From contig NZ_NGJW01000003.1 of NCBI RefSeq assembly GCF_003987555.1, positions 1 to 64,000 of the forward strand: DNA of 64,000 nucleotides, written 5' to 3'. This DNA comes from Vagococcus lutrae (lineage in GTDB: Bacteria; Bacillota; Bacilli; Lactobacillales; Vagococcaceae). Numbering within the stretch: the first letter of the stretch is position 1; every line of letters starts with the position of its first letter. The notes beneath the pieces are model-generated. The model worked only from the letters and a program-made list of their open reading frames with translations. It searched no databases and was not told where the DNA came from. The position numbers and the translations under genes were made by a program. This document shows positions 1 through 10,182 of this stretch, piece by piece.

Positions 1-343
1 GTCTTGAAATAGAGTGTCCTTTCTCGACAAAATAAGGGGTAGCGGTCCAATGATGAGCACAATTTTTACAGGTATAGCGTTGTTTTGCGACGTTCATAAT
101 TAAAGGCAAATGATTAAATTGATCAAAACGCACGACCGCTTTTTTCTTACCATTTCTTACGACTACTTGTTTCCCACTTTCGTTATACACCGTTGAACCA
201 CAATGATGACAAGGTGTTAGAGGGGGTGAAAAAGTAGCGTTCACCACACATGTTTGTTGTCCTTTTACCATTTCGTAAGAAATGTCAGATGTGATTAAAT
301 TTGGCTCTATGATTCGTAGTAATTTTTTGATATCATTAGACAT
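1..343 (-). mobile_element. ISL3-family transposase, N-terminal part (runs off the left edge)
   Basis: Reading the minus strand from an ATG at 343 gives an open frame of about 114 codons that is still open at the window edge. It carries a zinc-finger pair, CHHCGS at about residues 47-52 and CKNC about 45 residues later. Between them lies a VVRNGKKK...LPLI...KQRY segment, and an ATPYFVEKG segment follows the second Cys pair. This is the layout of the N-terminal DNA-binding region of ISL3/IS1167-type transposases; the DDE catalytic part would lie outside the window. A GGGAGG site lies at 354-359. An alternative ATG at 349 is only about 4 nt from it, so 343 is preferred. Family assignment is fairly sure; whether the element is intact cannot be seen. 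Confidence 0.8.
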
Positions 344-429
344 GAGCATATCGCCTCCCGTTTGGTTTTTTGTCGTAAATTAATCATATAGGAGAACGGT
401 ATGCTTTTTAATACCTAAAATTAAGAAAA

Positions 430-479
430 TTAAAAAAGGGCTGACGAATCATTTTTTTGATTCATCAGTCCTTTAAATT
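430..479 (-). terminator. Hairpin with T-run upstream of the IS transposase
   Basis: A 17-bp stem with two G-T wobbles (about 436-452 with 459-475) is followed on the minus strand by a T-run (434-439). It reads as an intrinsic terminator facing the transposase. It could belong to the end of the IS and block read-in transcription, or be a chromosomal terminator the IS landed beside. The IS end itself was not located; it should lie between about 360 and 500. Confidence 0.5.
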
Positions 480-536
480 ATAGAGCCCTTTTTTGTTATC
501 CTAGGAATTTTAAACGCATTTTTAAGTATTTCATGA

Positions 537-542
537 TATAAT
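537..542 (+). promoter_or_regulatory. -10 element for the DUF1149 gene
   Basis: A perfect TATAAT lies about 60 nt before the ATG at 601. No good -35 hexamer is seen 17 nt upstream, so the promoter call rests on the -10 alone. Confidence 0.4.
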
Positions 543-600
543 AGAGAAGTGAAAACTCTTAAGATTGAAGAGTAATTTGTGATGGATAGGGAGATTAGTC

Positions 601-987
601 ATGGAAATTATTAGACAAAAAGAGATGGTGGAAGCTTTTCACTATGATTATCATCAAGAAACAGATAGCGAAACAGAAATTCGTGTAGAGATTAAACCGA
701 TAGATATGTCTGAAGAGCCAAACTTTAAACACGATCGTGATAGCGTACTAGGTCTTCGCGTTGTTTTTAAAGTGGTCTTTGAACAATTTGCTTTAACTGG
801 TGCAGTTAACCAATTAGTAACGGTTTTACATCGTACAATTAAAACTGCAGATGAATTAGAACCTGCGGAGTTAGATGAATTAATGAAGCCGTTATTCTCG
901 ATGATTGAGCGTCTAACATATGAAGTAACAGAGATTGCATTAGATCAACCAGGTATTCAATTAAATTTTCAAAATGAAAACCAATAG
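601..987 (+). CDS. DUF1149 family protein
   Basis: A 128-residue acidic soluble protein with no signal peptide or membrane segment. The opening MEIIRQKEMVEAFHYD and a mid-protein FEQFALTGAV segment recall the DUF1149 family, a small Lactobacillales family of unknown function (SecB-like folds have been suggested for relatives). The start is supported by AGGGAG ending 7 nt upstream. The gene has its own -10 and is followed by a strong terminator, so it appears monocistronic. Family is likely; function is not known. Confidence 0.7.
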   Translation: MEIIRQKEMVEAFHYDYHQETDSETEIRVEIKPIDMSEEPNFKHDRDSVLGLRVVFKVVFEQFALTGAVNQLVTVLHRTIKTADELEPAELDELMKPLFSMIERLTYEVTEIALDQPGIQLNFQNENQ

Positions 988-1001
988 TTATGAGCACAGT
1001 C

Positions 1002-1035
1002 AACGTGACAATCATCGGTTGTCACGTTTTTTTGT
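1002..1035 (+). terminator. Intrinsic terminator after DUF1149
   Basis: A 10-bp perfect stem (AACGTGACAA with its complement at 1019-1028), a 7-nt loop and a T-run to 1034. Confidence 0.85.
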
Positions 1036-1124
1036 AGGGTTAAATGGAATGATGTGTGTCTAAAGAGAAAGTATGTTACCATAAAATAGCAGAAAATGTC
1101 ATGGTTGAGAAGGAGAAACAAAGT

Positions 1125-3320
1125 ATGTCAGAAGATAAAAATCAACAAATTATGAACTTGCTGATGCAAGAGTTAGATAACCGTTATGCAATGAAACAAA
1201 TGAAGACGGTCTTGTCGCTAATTGATGAAGGCAATACGATTCCGTTTATTGCACGATACCGTAAAGAAATGACAGGTAGTCTAGATGAAGTAGCGATTCA
1301 AGAAATATTAGAACGTCATCGTTTCCTTGAAAACTTGGAAACAAGACGAAGTGAAGTACTCCGTTTAATCGATGAACAAGGTAAATTAACCGAAGAGTTA
1401 GAGCGTGATATAGTAAAAGCGACGAAACTTCAACAATTAGAAGATTTGTATCGTCCATACAAGCAAAAACGTCGTACGAAAGCAACAATTGCCAGAGAAA
1501 AAGGACTATTGCCATTGGCAGAATGGTTATTATCATTGCCAAACCAAGCAGAAGTAGAAGCAGAAGCACAGAAGTATATTAACGAAGAAAAAGAATTGAC
1601 GACCGTAGAAGACGTTTTAAGTGGTGCACATGAAATCATGGCTGAAACGATTAGCGATGAGCCTAAATATCGTCAATGGTTACGAAACTTTGCTGAGCGG
1701 ACAGGTGTCTTGGTAACAGAGGGGAAACAAGTCGAAAAAGATGAGAAGAAAGTATATGAAATGTACTATGATCATCAAGAACCGGTAGCTAAAGTGGCTT
1801 CGCACCGTGTGTTAGCTATGAATCGTGGTGAGAAAGAAGACATATTAAAGGTTTCAGTGAGTGTTGAGGAAGAAAAAGTTATGGCTTATTTTGACGAACA
1901 ACTTATTGGAAATAAAACATCAAGTCCAGCTGTCAGTTATGTCAGAAATGCCTACGAGGATAGTTATAAACGTTTTATTGGACCAGCGATTGAACGAGAA
2001 ATACGTAGTAATTTAACAGAACAAGCGGATCAGCAAGCGATTGATATCTTTGGCGAAAACTTGCGTCACCTATTATTACAATCACCTTTAAAGAAAAAAG
2101 TAGTGATGGGGTTTGACCCAGCGTATCGTACCGGTTGTAAATTAGCAATTGTCGATGAAACTGGAAAAGTTGAAGCAATCGATGTGATTTATCCACATAA
2201 ACCAGCTAGTCATGCTAAACGTGCTGAAGCTGCAACAAAATTCCAAGAATTGATTAAAAAATATCAAGTCGAAATGGTAGCAATTGGTAATGGTACCGCG
2301 AGCCGTGAATCAGAAAAATTTGTGGCAGAAAACTTAAAAGCGCTAGAAGAAACAGTTTACTATGTGATTGTAAATGAAGCGGGAGCATCGGTTTATTCTG
2401 CGAGCGAAGTGGCGAGAGAGGAGTTTCCAGACCTTCAAGTAGAAGAACGTAGTGCGGTTAGTATTGCTCGCCGTTTACAAGATCCTTTAGCGGAATTAGT
2501 GAAAATCGACCCGAAAGCAGTAGGAGTCGGGCAGTATCAACATGACGTTTCACAAAAACAACTGAACGAGCAACTGTCCTTTGTGGTCGAAACTGCCGTC
2601 AACCAAGTCGGGGTAAATGTTAATACAGCTAGTCCTCAACTGTTAGAGCATGTATCGGGTTTAACAAAAGCGACAGCTAAAAATCTAGTAGCTTATCGTG
2701 AGGAAAATGGGGCGTTCAATAGTCGAAATGAGTTTAAAAAAGTACCGCGCTTAGGGCCTAAAGCATTTGAGCAGTCGGTTGGTTTCTTACGAATTTTAGA
2801 CGGAAAGTCACCATTAGATAATACAAGTATCCATCCAGAGTCATATGATACGACTAAAGCGTTGTTGCAACGTCTAGAGATTGAGCTTGAAGAACTAGGT
2901 AGTAAAGAGGCAACCGATAAACTAGAGGCGATTTCTGTTAACAACTTGGCAAAAGAACTTGAAGTTGGCGAGCAAACCCTTGAAGATATTGTCGAAGCAT
3001 TAAAACAGCCGGGTCGCGATTTGCGCGAAGATATGCCAGCACCTTTATTACGACAAGATGTTTTAGAAATGAAAGATTTGCTTGTTGGAATGGAACTTGA
3101 GGGGACTGTTCGTAATGTTGTTGACTTTGGTGCGTTTGTCGATATTGGAGTAAAGCAAGACGGTTTAGTTCATTTATCAAAAATGAGCACCAAGTTTGTT
3201 AAACATCCTCGAGATATTGTTTCAGTCGGAGATGTTGTGACCGTATGGGTAGAAAAAGTTGAGTTAGATAAACAGCGTATATCATTGACGATGAAACAGC
3301 CAAAAGACAGTGCACAATAA
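1125..3320 (+). CDS. tex: Tex-like S1 RNA-binding protein
   Basis: This 731-residue protein has the full Tex architecture: an N-terminal helical domain (IPFIARYRKEMTGSLDE near residue 40), a YqgF-like RNase-H fold domain (VVMGFDPAYRTGCKLAIVD near 325), a helix-hairpin-helix region (VNVNTASPQLL near 490) and a C-terminal S1 domain (VRNVVDFGAFVDIG near 660). Tex proteins bind nucleic acid and act in transcription or RNA metabolism. The frame is open upstream to a GTG at 1056. The ATG at 1125 is chosen because GAGAAGGAG ends 9 nt before it and family members start with this sequence. The gene overlaps the next one by 11 nt. Confidence 0.93.
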   Translation: MSEDKNQQIMNLLMQELDNRYAMKQMKTVLSLIDEGNTIPFIARYRKEMTGSLDEVAIQEILERHRFLENLETRRSEVLRLIDEQGKLTEELERDIVKATKLQQLEDLYRPYKQKRRTKATIAREKGLLPLAEWLLSLPNQAEVEAEAQKYINEEKELTTVEDVLSGAHEIMAETISDEPKYRQWLRNFAERTGVLVTEGKQVEKDEKKVYEMYYDHQEPVAKVASHRVLAMNRGEKEDILKVSVSVEEEKVMAYFDEQLIGNKTSSPAVSYVRNAYEDSYKRFIGPAIEREIRSNLTEQADQQAIDIFGENLRHLLLQSPLKKKVVMGFDPAYRTGCKLAIVDETGKVEAIDVIYPHKPASHAKRAEAATKFQELIKKYQVEMVAIGNGTASRESEKFVAENLKALEETVYYVIVNEAGASVYSASEVAREEFPDLQVEERSAVSIARRLQDPLAELVKIDPKAVGVGQYQHDVSQKQLNEQLSFVVETAVNQVGVNVNTASPQLLEHVSGLTKATAKNLVAYREENGAFNSRNEFKKVPRLGPKAFEQSVGFLRILDGKSPLDNTSIHPESYDTTKALLQRLEIELEELGSKEATDKLEAISVNNLAKELEVGEQTLEDIVEALKQPGRDLREDMPAPLLRQDVLEMKDLLVGMELEGTVRNVVDFGAFVDIGVKQDGLVHLSKMSTKFVKHPRDIVSVGDVVTVWVEKVELDKQRISLTMKQPKDSAQ

Positions 3321-3819
3321 AGAAAAAATAGCACGGTATCAAAAGTTAATAGAAGAAACACCAGTTAAAATGCAAGCCACTAATCATTGGCTTACCAACT
3401 TAGTTTGTGAGATTTCAGTGGCATTTTTTAATAAACCTTTTCGGCATCGTGCAAGCTATAATAATAGGTTGAAAACAACGGGTGGTCGTTATCGTCTTGA
3501 TAATCATCACTTAGAGTTCAATTGGTTAGTTTTAGAGCGTTTATCGGCAACAATCTTTGTACAAGTGATTTTACATGAATTGTGTCACTATCATCTTCAT
3601 TTAATGGGAAAAGGATATCGACATCGTGATCAGGATTTTAAACGTTTATTAAAACAAACGGGTGGCTTACGTTATGTGCCCAATCTCAGACTTGATGAAG
3701 AATATCCCTATCTATACCAATGTTTAGCGTGTGAACAGAAAATACATCGTTTTAAGAAAATAGACACGAAAAAGTATCGCTGTCGTTGTCATGGTCAATT
3801 ATCTTTAATAGATAATTGA
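3310..3819 (+). CDS. sprT: SprT-like zinc metalloprotease family protein
   Basis: A 169-residue protein with the SprT core: an HELCHYHLH metal site (HExxH variant at about residues 89-93) and a C-terminal Cys-rich zinc ribbon (CLACEQK...CRCHG). The start is a GTG at 3310 that overlaps the end of tex, and no in-frame ATG lies before the conserved region. Translational coupling to tex is likely because no strong ribosome-binding site is visible. SprT proteins are related to Spartan-type DNA-protein crosslink proteases; the bacterial substrate is uncertain. Confidence 0.85.
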   Translation: MHNKEKIARYQKLIEETPVKMQATNHWLTNLVCEISVAFFNKPFRHRASYNNRLKTTGGRYRLDNHHLEFNWLVLERLSATIFVQVILHELCHYHLHLMGKGYRHRDQDFKRLLKQTGGLRYVPNLRLDEEYPYLYQCLACEQKIHRFKKIDTKKYRCRCHGQLSLIDN

Positions 3820-3852
3820 TTGAAATAATTACTAAACCAATTTAACTCTATA

Positions 3853-3861
3853 TGTTATAAT
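3853..3861 (+). promoter_or_regulatory. Extended -10 promoter of the cdaA operon
   Basis: TGTTATAAT, an extended -10, sits 40 nt before the cdaA start. There is no convincing -35, as expected of extended -10 promoters. Confidence 0.55.
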
Positions 3862-3900
3862 AAAAAAATAACCAAGTCATACCAAAGGGGAGAAGCGAAT

Positions 3901-4788
3901 GTGATAAAACTTAGCGAAATATTTAATCTCCAAGCTTGGAATGATATTTTACAGCAGAATATTATGACGCGAGGTTTCTTAGTTAATATCTTGGATATTT
4001 TAGTTGTTTGGTATCTCATTTATAAGTTAATGGACTTATTACGTGGGACTAAAGCTATTCAAGTGTTGAAAGGAATCGCAGTCATTTTAATTATTCGTGT
4101 TGTCAGTGGTGTGGTCGGTTTAAACACTGTATCGTGGTTAATGAATCAAGTCATCACATACGGCGTCATTGCCACTATCATTATTTTCCAACCGGAAGTG
4201 AGACGGGGACTTGAACATTTAGGTCGTGGCTCATTCTTTTCTCGTAAGAGTAACACCGACTTGAGAAAAGAAGAGTATATGGTTCAAAGTTTTGACAAGG
4301 CCATTCAATATATGTCAAAACGAAAAATTGGTGCGCTCATCACAATCGGGAGAAAAACAGGTTTGGAAGATTTTATCGAAACAGGGATTCCGTTAAATGC
4401 AGCGATATCGGGTGAATTGTTAATCAATATATTCATTCCCAATACACCGTTACATGACGGTGCTGTGATTGTGAAAGACGGGAAACTTGCTGCTGCATCG
4501 GCTTATTTACCGTTATCTGAAAATGACAGTATTCCTAAAGAATTTGGTACCCGTCATCGGGCAGCTTTGGGTATCAGCGAAGTGAGTGATGCATTAACTA
4601 TAATTGTTTCAGAAGAAACGGGTGATGTGAGTATTACGAAAGATGGCAAACTATTACCACATCTAACAAAAGAAGAATATTTAGACATATTAACACATGA
4701 GTTAGTCGAAAAACATGAGCCAAAAGAAGATAAGTTACTCGCTTCTTTCTTTGAAGGGTTCTCAAAGGGGGCTAATCATGATAAATAA
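3901..4788 (+). CDS. cdaA: Diadenylate cyclase CdaA (c-di-AMP synthase)
   Basis: Makes cyclic di-AMP from two ATP at the membrane. The 295-residue protein has three N-terminal hydrophobic segments (about residues 20-105) and then a DAC domain with both signatures: PLHDGAVIVKDGKL (DGA motif, about 180-195) and TRHRAALGISE (RHR motif, about 220-230). The start is a GTG at 3901 behind GGGGAGAAG. Gene order cdaA-cdaR-glmM is the conserved Firmicutes operon in which CdaR and GlmM modulate the cyclase, linking the second messenger to peptidoglycan precursor supply. A candidate c-di-AMP receptor, the CBS protein at 36760, is also in this window. Confidence 0.96.
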   Translation: MIKLSEIFNLQAWNDILQQNIMTRGFLVNILDILVVWYLIYKLMDLLRGTKAIQVLKGIAVILIIRVVSGVVGLNTVSWLMNQVITYGVIATIIIFQPEVRRGLEHLGRGSFFSRKSNTDLRKEEYMVQSFDKAIQYMSKRKIGALITIGRKTGLEDFIETGIPLNAAISGELLINIFIPNTPLHDGAVIVKDGKLAAASAYLPLSENDSIPKEFGTRHRAALGISEVSDALTIIVSEETGDVSITKDGKLLPHLTKEEYLDILTHELVEKHEPKEDKLLASFFEGFSKGANHDK

Positions 4789-5821
4789 ACTAACGACAAC
4801 GAAAGCCTTTACGATTGTTTTATCGTTTATGTTTGCGATGTTATTGTTCTTTAATGCCAATCCGGAAAGTCGTTTGGTTAGTCGAAATGAAGCCGGAAAT
4901 ACGATGAAAGAGTTATCAGATGTTGCTGAAAATGTTAAAATAAAACTTATCTATGATGACCAAAAATATTTTGTATCTGGCTATGAAGAAGAAACCAATG
5001 TTTATTTACAAAGTGCGAACAAAGTATTGCTAGATACAGAAAAGGCGGAAGAAACGCGTAATTTTTCTGTGGTTGCAGATTTAACCGATTTTAAAGAAGG
5101 AACCTATGAAGTTCCACTTAAAATAGACGGATTAAATCGGGCTGTCAGTGCAACGTTAGAGAAAGAAAGTATTTTTGTGACGCTCGAACGCCGGAAAACG
5201 AGTTCATTTAAAGTTTCTCCGCGCTTAAATGATAGTTTATTGAAACAAGGATACGATTTAACTGATATTACAGTAGAACCTGAAACAGTATCGATAACAG
5301 CAGGAGAACAAACGCTACAAAAAATTTCGGATGTGATTGTATCTATTGATGACAAGGAAGTATCCTCTGATTTTACTAAGCAAGTGACAGTTTTACCAAT
5401 CGATGATAAGGGTAACGTTTTAGGGGTGATTGCAGTCCCTTCTGTTGTAACGGTAAGATTGACTATTACCGCACCGACGAAGTCTGTTCCAATTAAAGTG
5501 AATCAGTCAGGGTCGATACCTGAGGGTGTTGCATCCTATCGATTTGAACCTACGATTGATCATGTAAAAGTTACTGGACCTCGTGAAGCGTTAGATCAGG
5601 TTGAAGAAGCCGTTATTATCGTGGACACCTCGTCTGTTAATCGTAAAACAACGCAATCGTATCGTTTTGAGGCTATTCCTAACGTGACGTTAGAACCGAC
5701 TGTGACAGATGTCACCGTCATTCCGGAAATGAAGCCGACAAAAGAAACATCTGAAAAAAATCAGTCATCATCTAAAGAAAAAGAAGAATCAAAAGTTAAA
5801 GAAACAGATGAAACCAAGTAA
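4778..5821 (+). CDS. cdaR: CdaR (YbbR-domain) regulator of CdaA
   Basis: Membrane-anchored extracellular protein of 347 residues. It has a single N-terminal hydrophobic helix (about residues 8-26), a series of YbbR repeats, and a low-complexity Ser/Lys/Glu tail after about residue 320. CdaR binds and modulates CdaA in relatives. The start at 4778 overlaps cdaA by 11 nt, has AAGGGGG 6-12 nt upstream, and puts the membrane helix at the very N-terminus. The frame is open further upstream, but that extension lies entirely inside cdaA. Confidence 0.9.
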   Translation: MINKLTTTKAFTIVLSFMFAMLLFFNANPESRLVSRNEAGNTMKELSDVAENVKIKLIYDDQKYFVSGYEEETNVYLQSANKVLLDTEKAEETRNFSVVADLTDFKEGTYEVPLKIDGLNRAVSATLEKESIFVTLERRKTSSFKVSPRLNDSLLKQGYDLTDITVEPETVSITAGEQTLQKISDVIVSIDDKEVSSDFTKQVTVLPIDDKGNVLGVIAVPSVVTVRLTITAPTKSVPIKVNQSGSIPEGVASYRFEPTIDHVKVTGPREALDQVEEAVIIVDTSSVNRKTTQSYRFEAIPNVTLEPTVTDVTVIPEMKPTKETSEKNQSSSKEKEESKVKETDETK

Positions 5822-5854
5822 TTGGTAAATTTTAATGAAATAGGTGAATAGAGA

Positions 5855-7213
5855 ATGGGTAAATATTTTGGAACTGATGGTGTACGAGGCATTGCCAATC
5901 AAGAATTAACACCAGAACTAGCATTTAAACTAGGAAGATGTGGTGGTCATGTATTAGTTCAACATCACCAAGATGAAGAAACGCGTCCTCAAGTTTTAGT
6001 TGGTAGAGATACACGTATCTCAGGACAAATGTTAGAACAAGCGTTAGTAGCGGGTTTAATGTCAGTTGGTATCGAAGTGTTACAATTAGGAGTAATCTCA
6101 ACACCTGCTGTGGCTTATTTAACACGAGTACAAAAAGCAGATGCGGGTGTTATGATTTCTGCTTCACATAATCCAGCAGAAGATAATGGAATAAAATTCT
6201 TTGGACCGGACGGATTTAAGTTAGCTGATGACGAAGAATTAGAAATCGAGGCGTTGCTTGATGCAGAAGAAGACACACTACCTCGTCCGTCTGCAAAAGG
6301 ATTAGGTATTTTAGAGGACTACCCAGAAGGCTTACTGAAGTATTCTCAATTTTTAACAGAAACAGTGGATACTGATTTTGAAGGTATGGTTGTGTGTTTA
6401 GATGCCGCATATGGTGCAACAGCGCCATTGGTAAATCGTGTTTTTGCAGACTTAGAAGCAGATTTTCATACAATGGGAACGCAATATAACGGCTTAAATA
6501 TTAATGACCAAGTTGGCTCGACTCATCCAGAAGCATTGGCGGCATTTGTGGTTGAAAAAGAAGCAGATTTAGGTTTAGCTTTTGATGGAGATGGCGACCG
6601 CGTCATCGCAGTGGATGAAAAAGGAAATATTGTCGACGGCGATAAAATCATGTATATTTGTGGGAAATATTTAAACGAACATCATTTGTTAAATCACAAT
6701 ACGATTGTTTCAACTGTTATGAGTAATTTAGGTTTTCATAAAGCGGTTGAGGCACAAGGAATGGTGGCCTTACAAACACAAGTTGGTGACCGTTATGTTG
6801 TGGAAGAAATGCGTAAAAATGGGTACAACTTTGGTGGTGAACAGTCAGGGCATATTGTTTTCTTAGATTATAATACGACAGGAGACGGTATGCTTTCAGG
6901 TATCCAGTTAATGAATGTCATGAAACAAACGGGTAAAAAACTTTCTGAACTAGCAGCTGAAGTAGAAGAGTATCCGCAAAAACTTGTTAACATTCGAGTG
7001 AGTGATAAAGCAGGTGCGATGACGTATCCAGCGATTAAAACTGTCATCGAAGAAGCAGAGCGTGAAATGGATGGAAATGGTCGTATATTAGTACGTCCGT
7101 CTGGAACAGAACCATTATTACGTGTCATGGCTGAAGCACCAACGGTTGAACAAGTTAACTATTATGTTGATAAGATTGCCGATGTAGTGCGTGCTGAAAT
7201 CGGTATCGAGTAG
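5855..7213 (+). CDS. glmM: Phosphoglucosamine mutase GlmM
   Basis: Converts glucosamine-6-phosphate to glucosamine-1-phosphate for UDP-GlcNAc and cell-wall synthesis. Length (452 residues) and motifs are canonical: [10 protein letters not shown] at the N-terminus, the phosphoserine loop [10 protein letters not shown] near residue 102, the metal-binding DGDGDR near 243, and the phosphate-binding RPSGTEP near 408. It is the third gene of the cdaA operon and starts 33 nt after cdaR. Confidence 0.97.
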   Translation: MGKYFGTDGVRGIANQELTPELAFKLGRCGGHVLVQHHQDEETRPQVLVGRDTRISGQMLEQALVAGLMSVGIEVLQLGVISTPAVAYLTRVQKADAGVMISASHNPAEDNGIKFFGPDGFKLADDEELEIEALLDAEEDTLPRPSAKGLGILEDYPEGLLKYSQFLTETVDTDFEGMVVCLDAAYGATAPLVNRVFADLEADFHTMGTQYNGLNINDQVGSTHPEALAAFVVEKEADLGLAFDGDGDRVIAVDEKGNIVDGDKIMYICGKYLNEHHLLNHNTIVSTVMSNLGFHKAVEAQGMVALQTQVGDRYVVEEMRKNGYNFGGEQSGHIVFLDYNTTGDGMLSGIQLMNVMKQTGKKLSELAAEVEEYPQKLVNIRVSDKAGAMTYPAIKTVIEEAEREMDGNGRILVRPSGTEPLLRVMAEAPTVEQVNYYVDKIADVVRAEIGIE

Positions 7214-7226
7214 AACCATAAAGCAA

Positions 7227-7255
7227 TTGACAATTAAATCCGGCTTGATTATAAT
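7227..7255 (+). promoter_or_regulatory. Sigma-A promoter of alaS
   Basis: TTGACA at 7227-7232, a 17-nt spacer and TATAAT at 7250-7255: a perfect consensus promoter immediately before the T-box leader. Confidence 0.9.
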
Positions 7256-7262
7256 TTAACTA

Positions 7263-7470
7263 CAAGGATATTTTTTAATGTGAGACTGTTCAGAGAATTT
7301 TTCATTTGGTGCGAGAAAAATAAGTTAGGATTAAAAAGCTCCCTTGCTTGAGTTAATATTGAAAAATATTACGTTACATCACGTTACGATGTTTGAGAGG
7401 TAATGATCGACATCATTGCAAACAAGGTGGTACCGCGCTCGTCGTCCTTGTTTTGCAATGATGTTTTTTT
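7263..7470 (+). promoter_or_regulatory. T-box leader controlling alaS
   Basis: The conserved T-box AGGTGGTACCGCG lies at 7425-7437. It overlaps the 5' arm of an intrinsic terminator (about 7411-7427 with 7446-7463, then a T-run to 7470). This is the usual antiterminator/terminator arrangement, in which uncharged tRNA(Ala) promotes read-through. The specifier codon was not assigned with confidence by eye. Confidence 0.9.
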
Positions 7471-7495
7471 ATGAAAGAAAAAGGAGATTATAGAG

Positions 7496-10156
7496 ATGAA
7501 AGCATTAAGTAGTAGTGAAACACGTCAACTATTTTTAGATTTTTTTAAAGAGAAAGGGCATCATGTCGAGCCGAGTGCGTCATTGATTCCTGTAGAAGAT
7601 CCAACGTTACTTTGGATTAACTCAGGTGTGGCAACTTTAAAAAAATATTTTGATGGCACGGCCGTACCAGAGAGCCCTCGTTTAACCAATGCTCAAAAGA
7701 GTATCAGAACGAATGATATTGAAAATGTCGGAAAAACAGCTCGTCATCATACCATGTTTGAGATGTTAGGGAATTTTTCAATTGGTGATTATTTTAAAGA
7801 AGAAGCGATTACTTGGGCATGGGAATTTTTAACGGATGAAAAATGGCTAGCACTTGACCCAGATAAGTTGTATGTGACTGTTCATCCAGAAGATAGTGAA
7901 GCTCGCCGATTATGGCAAGAAAAAATCGGCTTATCTGAGGATCGTGTGATTGATATAGCTGATAACTTTTGGGAAATTGGAGTGGGACCTAGTGGCCCTA
8001 ACTCAGAAATTTTTTATGACCGTGGTGAGAGCTACAATGATGTAGCAGAAGACGACCCAGAAAACTATCCAGGTGGGGAAAACGAGCGTTATCTTGAAAT
8101 CTGGAATTTAGTATTTTCTGAATTCAATCATACTGAAGAAGATACCTACGAGCCACTTCCGCATAAAAATATTGATACAGGTATGGGACTAGAACGGTTA
8201 GTCTCTGTTTTACAAGATACTCCAACGAACTTTGAAACAGATTTATTCATGCCGATTATTAAAGCCACAGAAGCACTAGCGGTGGATAAAGTGTATGGAG
8301 AAGATGAGCAAGTAGATGTTTCCTTTAAGGTAATTGCCGATCATACTCGTGCCGTTGCTTTCGCGATTGGCGATGGGGCGTTACCTTCAAACGAAGGCCG
8401 TGGCTATGTTTTACGTCGTCTACTAAGACGTGCTGTTATGCATGGTAAAAAACTAGGCATTCATAAACCGTTTATGCATCAACTCGTTCCGGTTGTGGGT
8501 AGTATTATGTCTGCGCACTATCCTGAAGTGTTGGAGCAAAAGGAATTTATTTCAAAAGTCATCAAAACTGAAGAAGAACGTTTCCATGAAACGATTAATG
8601 ATGGACTTTCTATTTTAGAAGAAGTGATTCGTGACTTAAAAGAAAAAGCAGTAAATGAGTTGAGTGGTGAAGTTATCTTTAAACTTTATGATACGTATGG
8701 GTTCCCTGTTGAATTAACAGAAGAAATTGCTGAAGATGCAGGCCTATCGGTTGACCACGCAGGTTTTGAAAAAGAAATGGAACAACAAAGAGAACGAGCA
8801 CGTCAAGCACGTCAAGAAGTAGGGTCTATGTCTTTACAATCTGAAACACTTCTTGCGATCAAAGAGACAAGTGCGTTTACAGGATACGATTGTTTAGAGA
8901 ATGAAGCTACTTTAGTAGCCTTAGTCGCAAATGATGAGCGTATCTCAGAAGCGGTCGTTAGTGATGTAGAAGAAGTAGAAGCGATATTCAACCAAACACC
9001 TTTCTATGCTGAAATGGGTGGACAGATTTTTGATACGGGTTGGATTTATGATAATGAAGGTCGCTTAGTTGGTACAGTAGATGATGTTCAAAAGTCACCA
9101 AATGGGCAACCTCTTCATCATATACGCTTAGAAACGTCTTTAATGGAAGGACAAACGTATCGTCTTGTTGTCGATCACGCACGACGTCGTGCTGTGATTA
9201 AAAATCATACAGCGACTCACTTACTTCATCAAGCACTTAAAGATGTCTTAGGTGAACATGCTAATCAAGCTGGTTCACTCGTTACACCAGATTATCTACG
9301 TTTTGATTTTACGCATTTTGGTCAAGTGACGAAAGAAGAACTTGAAAAAATGGAAAGTATCGTGAATCAAAAAATCTGGCAACAACTACCTGTTATGACA
9401 GTCGAAACAGATATTGAAACGGCTAAGGAAATGGGTGCCATGGCTCTCTTTGGTGAAAAGTATGGTCAAAATGTCCGCGTCGTAAATGTTTCAGATTATT
9501 CTCTAGAATTATGCGGAGGTGTCCATGTTGGAAACACATCAGAAATTGGTGTTTTCAAATTGATTTCTGAATCAGGTATTGGTGCAGGAGTTCGCCGGAT
9601 TGAGGCTGTGACAGGAGAAAAAGCGTATCAATATTTAGTAGAGCGTGAGAATACGTTGAAGGCGACGGCTGAATTAGTGAAAAGTAAACGCATTTTAGAA
9701 GTGCCACAAAAAGTGATAGCTCTTCAAGAACAATTAAAACAAGCTCAAAAAGAAAATGAACAGCTTTTAGCTAAAATGGCAAATCAAGAAGCTGGTGCTA
9801 TTTTTAATGACGTGGCATCAGAATCAGGCATTACCTATGTAGCAAAAGAAGTGGCGGTAAAAGATATGAATCAATTACGCCAACTGGCTGATCAGTGGAA
9901 ACAAAAAGCGGTATCTGATATTTTAGTATTAGGGTTAGTGAATGAAGGAAAAGCGAACCTCTTAGTCGCCATGAGCGATGATATGGTTAAAAAAGGCTAT
10001 AAAGCAGGAGACCTTATTAAAGCCATTGCACCAATGATTAATGGTGGCGGTGGTGGCCGTCCTGATATGGCTCAAGCAGGTGGTAAAAAGCCTGAAGGTA
10101 TGTCAGAAGCCATTGCGGCAGTGCCAGCATGGATTAGTGAAGTCGCGTCAGTTTAA
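7496..10156 (+). CDS. alaS: Alanyl-tRNA synthetase
   Basis: An 886-residue class II synthetase. Visible parts are the catalytic core ([10 protein letters not shown] and [12 protein letters not shown] near residues 60-95), the editing domain with HTATHLLH (about 567-574) and CGGVH (about 672-676) zinc-site residues, and the C-terminal DHHA1 region ending in the glycine-rich [15 protein letters not shown]. The start is an ATG at 7496 with AGGAG 11 nt upstream. It is regulated by the T-box leader directly upstream. Confidence 0.98.
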   Translation: MKALSSSETRQLFLDFFKEKGHHVEPSASLIPVEDPTLLWINSGVATLKKYFDGTAVPESPRLTNAQKSIRTNDIENVGKTARHHTMFEMLGNFSIGDYFKEEAITWAWEFLTDEKWLALDPDKLYVTVHPEDSEARRLWQEKIGLSEDRVIDIADNFWEIGVGPSGPNSEIFYDRGESYNDVAEDDPENYPGGENERYLEIWNLVFSEFNHTEEDTYEPLPHKNIDTGMGLERLVSVLQDTPTNFETDLFMPIIKATEALAVDKVYGEDEQVDVSFKVIADHTRAVAFAIGDGALPSNEGRGYVLRRLLRRAVMHGKKLGIHKPFMHQLVPVVGSIMSAHYPEVLEQKEFISKVIKTEEERFHETINDGLSILEEVIRDLKEKAVNELSGEVIFKLYDTYGFPVELTEEIAEDAGLSVDHAGFEKEMEQQRERARQARQEVGSMSLQSETLLAIKETSAFTGYDCLENEATLVALVANDERISEAVVSDVEEVEAIFNQTPFYAEMGGQIFDTGWIYDNEGRLVGTVDDVQKSPNGQPLHHIRLETSLMEGQTYRLVVDHARRRAVIKNHTATHLLHQALKDVLGEHANQAGSLVTPDYLRFDFTHFGQVTKEELEKMESIVNQKIWQQLPVMTVETDIETAKEMGAMALFGEKYGQNVRVVNVSDYSLELCGGVHVGNTSEIGVFKLISESGIGAGVRRIEAVTGEKAYQYLVERENTLKATAELVKSKRILEVPQKVIALQEQLKQAQKENEQLLAKMANQEAGAIFNDVASESGITYVAKEVAVKDMNQLRQLADQWKQKAVSDILVLGLVNEGKANLLVAMSDDMVKKGYKAGDLIKAIAPMINGGGGGRPDMAQAGGKKPEGMSEAIAAVPAWISEVASV

Positions 10157-10182
10157 TAAGGGAATAGAAGGAGAGAGAGAAA

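Noticed and set aside
1056-1124. GTG start of tex at 1056
   Set aside because: No ribosome-binding site there; the ATG at 1125 has GAGAAGGAG at good spacing and fits the family N-terminus.
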